Positions 62,500-64,000 of a stretch of 64,000 nucleotides of DNA are shown here, one piece after another. The DNA lies in assembly GCF_032452875.1 (NCBI RefSeq), contig NC_083877.1, forward strand, positions 46,115,724-46,179,723, in the 5' to 3' direction. This DNA is from Bos javanicus. Its lineage: Eukaryota; Chordata; Mammalia; Artiodactyla; Bovidae. The translations under genes and the position numbers were made by a program. Numbering within the stretch: position 1 is the first letter of the stretch; each line of letters starts with the position of its first letter. Below the pieces are notes generated by a model, which was not told where the DNA came from, made no database searches, and saw only the letters and a program-made list of their open reading frames with translations.

Positions 62500-62720
62500 A
62501 CTTGCTTGCCCGTTCATTCACTCAACACTTACTGTGTGCCAAGAAGCGGTCTCGTGTACAGCACCTGCATGATAGGTGGGCGGGGGCGGTGCTGAGGGGT
62601 TCTGTGCACACAGACCTCAGTGGGAACGCCTGAAGTTGTTCAGACAGGAGGCTCTGCAAGATTTTGGTTTAGGCTTGAGAACAAAACAATGGTCCCTGCT
62701 CTTTGGTCCCTTCCTGTTTT
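62500..62720 (-). mobile_element. Possible L2 3' end
   Basis: Antisense L2-like order: 'cattcactcaacacttactg' with 'tgtgccaag', later 'agaacaaaacaatggtccct' with 'gctcttt'. Diverged. Confidence 0.45.
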
Positions 62721-63084
62721 CTCTCTTAGGAAAGAATCTTAGTCTAAAATCTTTATAAGTAGAAATATCTGTGCCCCATATACATTTTGAGAGTTAAACA
62801 CACCACATAGAGGTTTATCCAGCCTCATAAACACTAAACTTTCATTCCTTTTCAGAAAAGTTATACCCCTCGCTGAGCATATTTTACAACTAAAGCAATG
62901 TGCTGAGAAAATCAAAGCATGGCCTTTGACCTTGAGAAATTCAAGAAGAGGCTTGATCATACCTAAGATACAAAATAATATTCTTAAGATCTGCATATCT
63001 CAACTTGACCTTTGACTAGAAGAGTAGCAGCAATTGAATGTGAACCTAAGCACCAAGACTTCGAGATCTAATCTGATTAGGCTT
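62721..63084. other. Single-copy stretch, nothing recognised
   Basis: No feature supported. Confidence 0.5.
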
Positions 63085-63436
63085 TCTTGGGAAATGTACC
63101 ATTTAGTTTTGCTGTGTGACAAACCACCTAGAACCTAAGTGGCTTAAAATAGCAAACATATTATTTCTCATGATTCCATAAGTCATCTGAACAGTAATCT
63201 GATCTAGGTTGGTGTGGTGGATCTCTGAGGTCTGAAGGTGGCTCATCTGGAGCTAGCTGGTCTACTCACATACCTGGAGATTGATAGGCTGGTTGGCCAA
63301 GCGGGACTCAGCTGGGATGACATCTCTGCCCTATGTGATCTCTCCTCCTCCAGCTTCACATGGTGTTCTCACCACGAAGGTCTCAGAGTACCAAAGAGCA
63401 GGAAGAGAAGGCAAGCTTCAATATGTAAGCACTTAA
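63085..63436 (-). mobile_element. MaLR (MLT1-like) LTR, part 1
   Basis: 'ttgctgtgtgacaaaccacc' with 'taagtggcttaaaatagc' is the reverse complement of the MLT1-type LTR end seen in sense at 50690-50740. 'ggtggctcatctggagctag' and 'gtggtgttctcacc'-like text follow. A CHR SINE interrupts it, and it continues at 63761. Confidence 0.65.
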
Positions 63437-63751
63437 TTTTTTTAATTAATTATTTCTGGCTGTGCTGGGTCTTTGTTGCTGTGCTCAGGCTTTCTCTAGT
63501 TGTGGCTAGTGGGGCATACTGTTCGTTGTGGTGTGCAGACTTATTGCAGTGGCTTCTCTTGTTACGGAGCAGAGGCTCTAGGGCACACGGGCTTCAGTGG
63601 TTGCAGCACTGGGCTCATTCAGTAGTTGTGGCACACAGGCTTACTTGCTCCACAGCATGCGGTATCTTAGTTCTTTGACCAGAGATTGAACCTGTGTCCC
63701 CTGAATTGGCAGGTGGATTCTTAACCACTGGACCACCAGAGAAATTCTTCG
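63437..63751 (-). mobile_element. CHR-type SINE inside MaLR LTR
   Basis: Antisense CHR ('ctggctgtgctgggtctttg' to 'ggaccaccagagaaattctt'). TSD agcacttaa at 63428-63436 and 63752-63760. The 146-codon frame over it is SINE sequence. Confidence 0.93.
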
Positions 63752-63760
63752 AGCACTTAA

Positions 63761-63905
63761 AATTTTCTGCTTGTGACATATGTGCTCTTGTTTTATTGGC
63801 CAAAGCAAGTTACATGGCCAAGCCTGAGTCAATGGGAAAGGTGTGATTCAATGGGGTGGATCCAAGGAGGTATGAACAAACTAACAGCCATTGCTCCAAC
63901 GATCT
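63761..63905 (-). mobile_element. MaLR LTR, part 2
   Basis: 'cttgtgacatatgtgctctt', 'ttattggccaaagcaagtta' and 'catggccaagcctgagtcaa' complete the LTR, with the 5' LTR area toward 63900. Confidence 0.55.
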
Positions 63906-64000
63906 ACTGAAGAAAATAAACTTAATTTCTGTTTATCTCAGTTTTCACTAAAATGATAATAATACTTTCTTTACCCGTTTTCCAGGAATGCAAAAGGGAT
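63906..64000. other. Window end, nothing recognised
   Basis: A short A/T-rich end; no feature supported. Confidence 0.5.

Noticed and set aside
63238..63678. 146-codon frame with hydrophobic stretches
   Set aside because: It lies over a MaLR LTR and an antisense CHR SINE; the apparent membrane-like segments come from SINE sequence.

Overview
This window is ruminant (bovid) nuclear DNA, most likely cattle or a close relative. Three SINE/LINE families restricted to or amplified in ruminants occur throughout: BovB (RTE-clade LINE), Bov-tA/Bov-A2 SINEs, and tRNA-derived CHR SINEs. They sit among older mammalian repeats (L1, HAL1-like L1, L2, MIR, MaLR LTRs, MER5, Tigger and other hAT elements). 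I could not support any host protein-coding exon, functional RNA gene, CRISPR array or bacterial feature. Every long reading frame with recognisable homology is retrotransposon-derived, and most other long frames are SINE sequence read in one of six frames. The window reads as an intergenic or deep-intronic block. Family names rest on recalled consensus patterns; no database was searched.

Layout. 1-5.8 kb: an old L1 3' end split by a CHR SINE, MIR, a young L1 tail, a Bov-A2 dimer, an exact 60-bp tandem duplication and a Bov-tA. 5.8-11.7 kb: L1 3' ends carrying Bov-tA copies and an ancient L1-like 3' UTR split by a BovB tail. 11.7-17 kb: MIR, MER5, and a 5'-truncated L1 with an 18-bp target duplication. 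17-25 kb: SINEs, MIRs and long single-copy stretches. 25.2-26.9 kb: a MaLR LTR split by a CHR SINE and by an L1 that itself carries a Bov-tA. 27-29.2 kb: a DNA-transposon end, Bov-A2, and an L2 split by another old repeat. 30.2-34.9 kb: two same-strand BovB copies. The larger one keeps one reading frame for about 1.57 kb, broken by three stops. 36.8-40.5 kb: a HAL1/L1-type element split by a solo LTR and two Bov-tA SINEs. 40.5-47.4 kb: SINEs, a BovB nested in a CHR SINE, L1 pieces and a 2-kb single-copy stretch. 48.6-56.9 kb: CHR, BovB, a MaLR LTR, then an L1 holding a 2.35-kb antisense BovB and a Bov-tA. It is followed by a young antisense L1 with a perfect 16-bp target duplication and an unbroken ORF2 C-terminus. 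57-64 kb: Tigger, MER58 and other hAT elements, nested SINEs, and a MaLR LTR split by a CHR SINE.

How the parts relate. The window records retrotransposition layer by layer. LINE machinery (L1, BovB) made the 5'-truncated copies and presumably mobilised the SINEs in trans. Target-site duplications readable around many insertions give the relative order: old MIR/L2/MaLR/L1M hosts, then CHR, then BovB and Bov-tA, with the 55.7-56.8 kb L1 among the latest. I found no undescribed biological system. The points most worth checking are the BovB frame with three C-to-T stops, the young L1, the nested insertions, a Z-DNA-prone tract and the exact tandem duplication.
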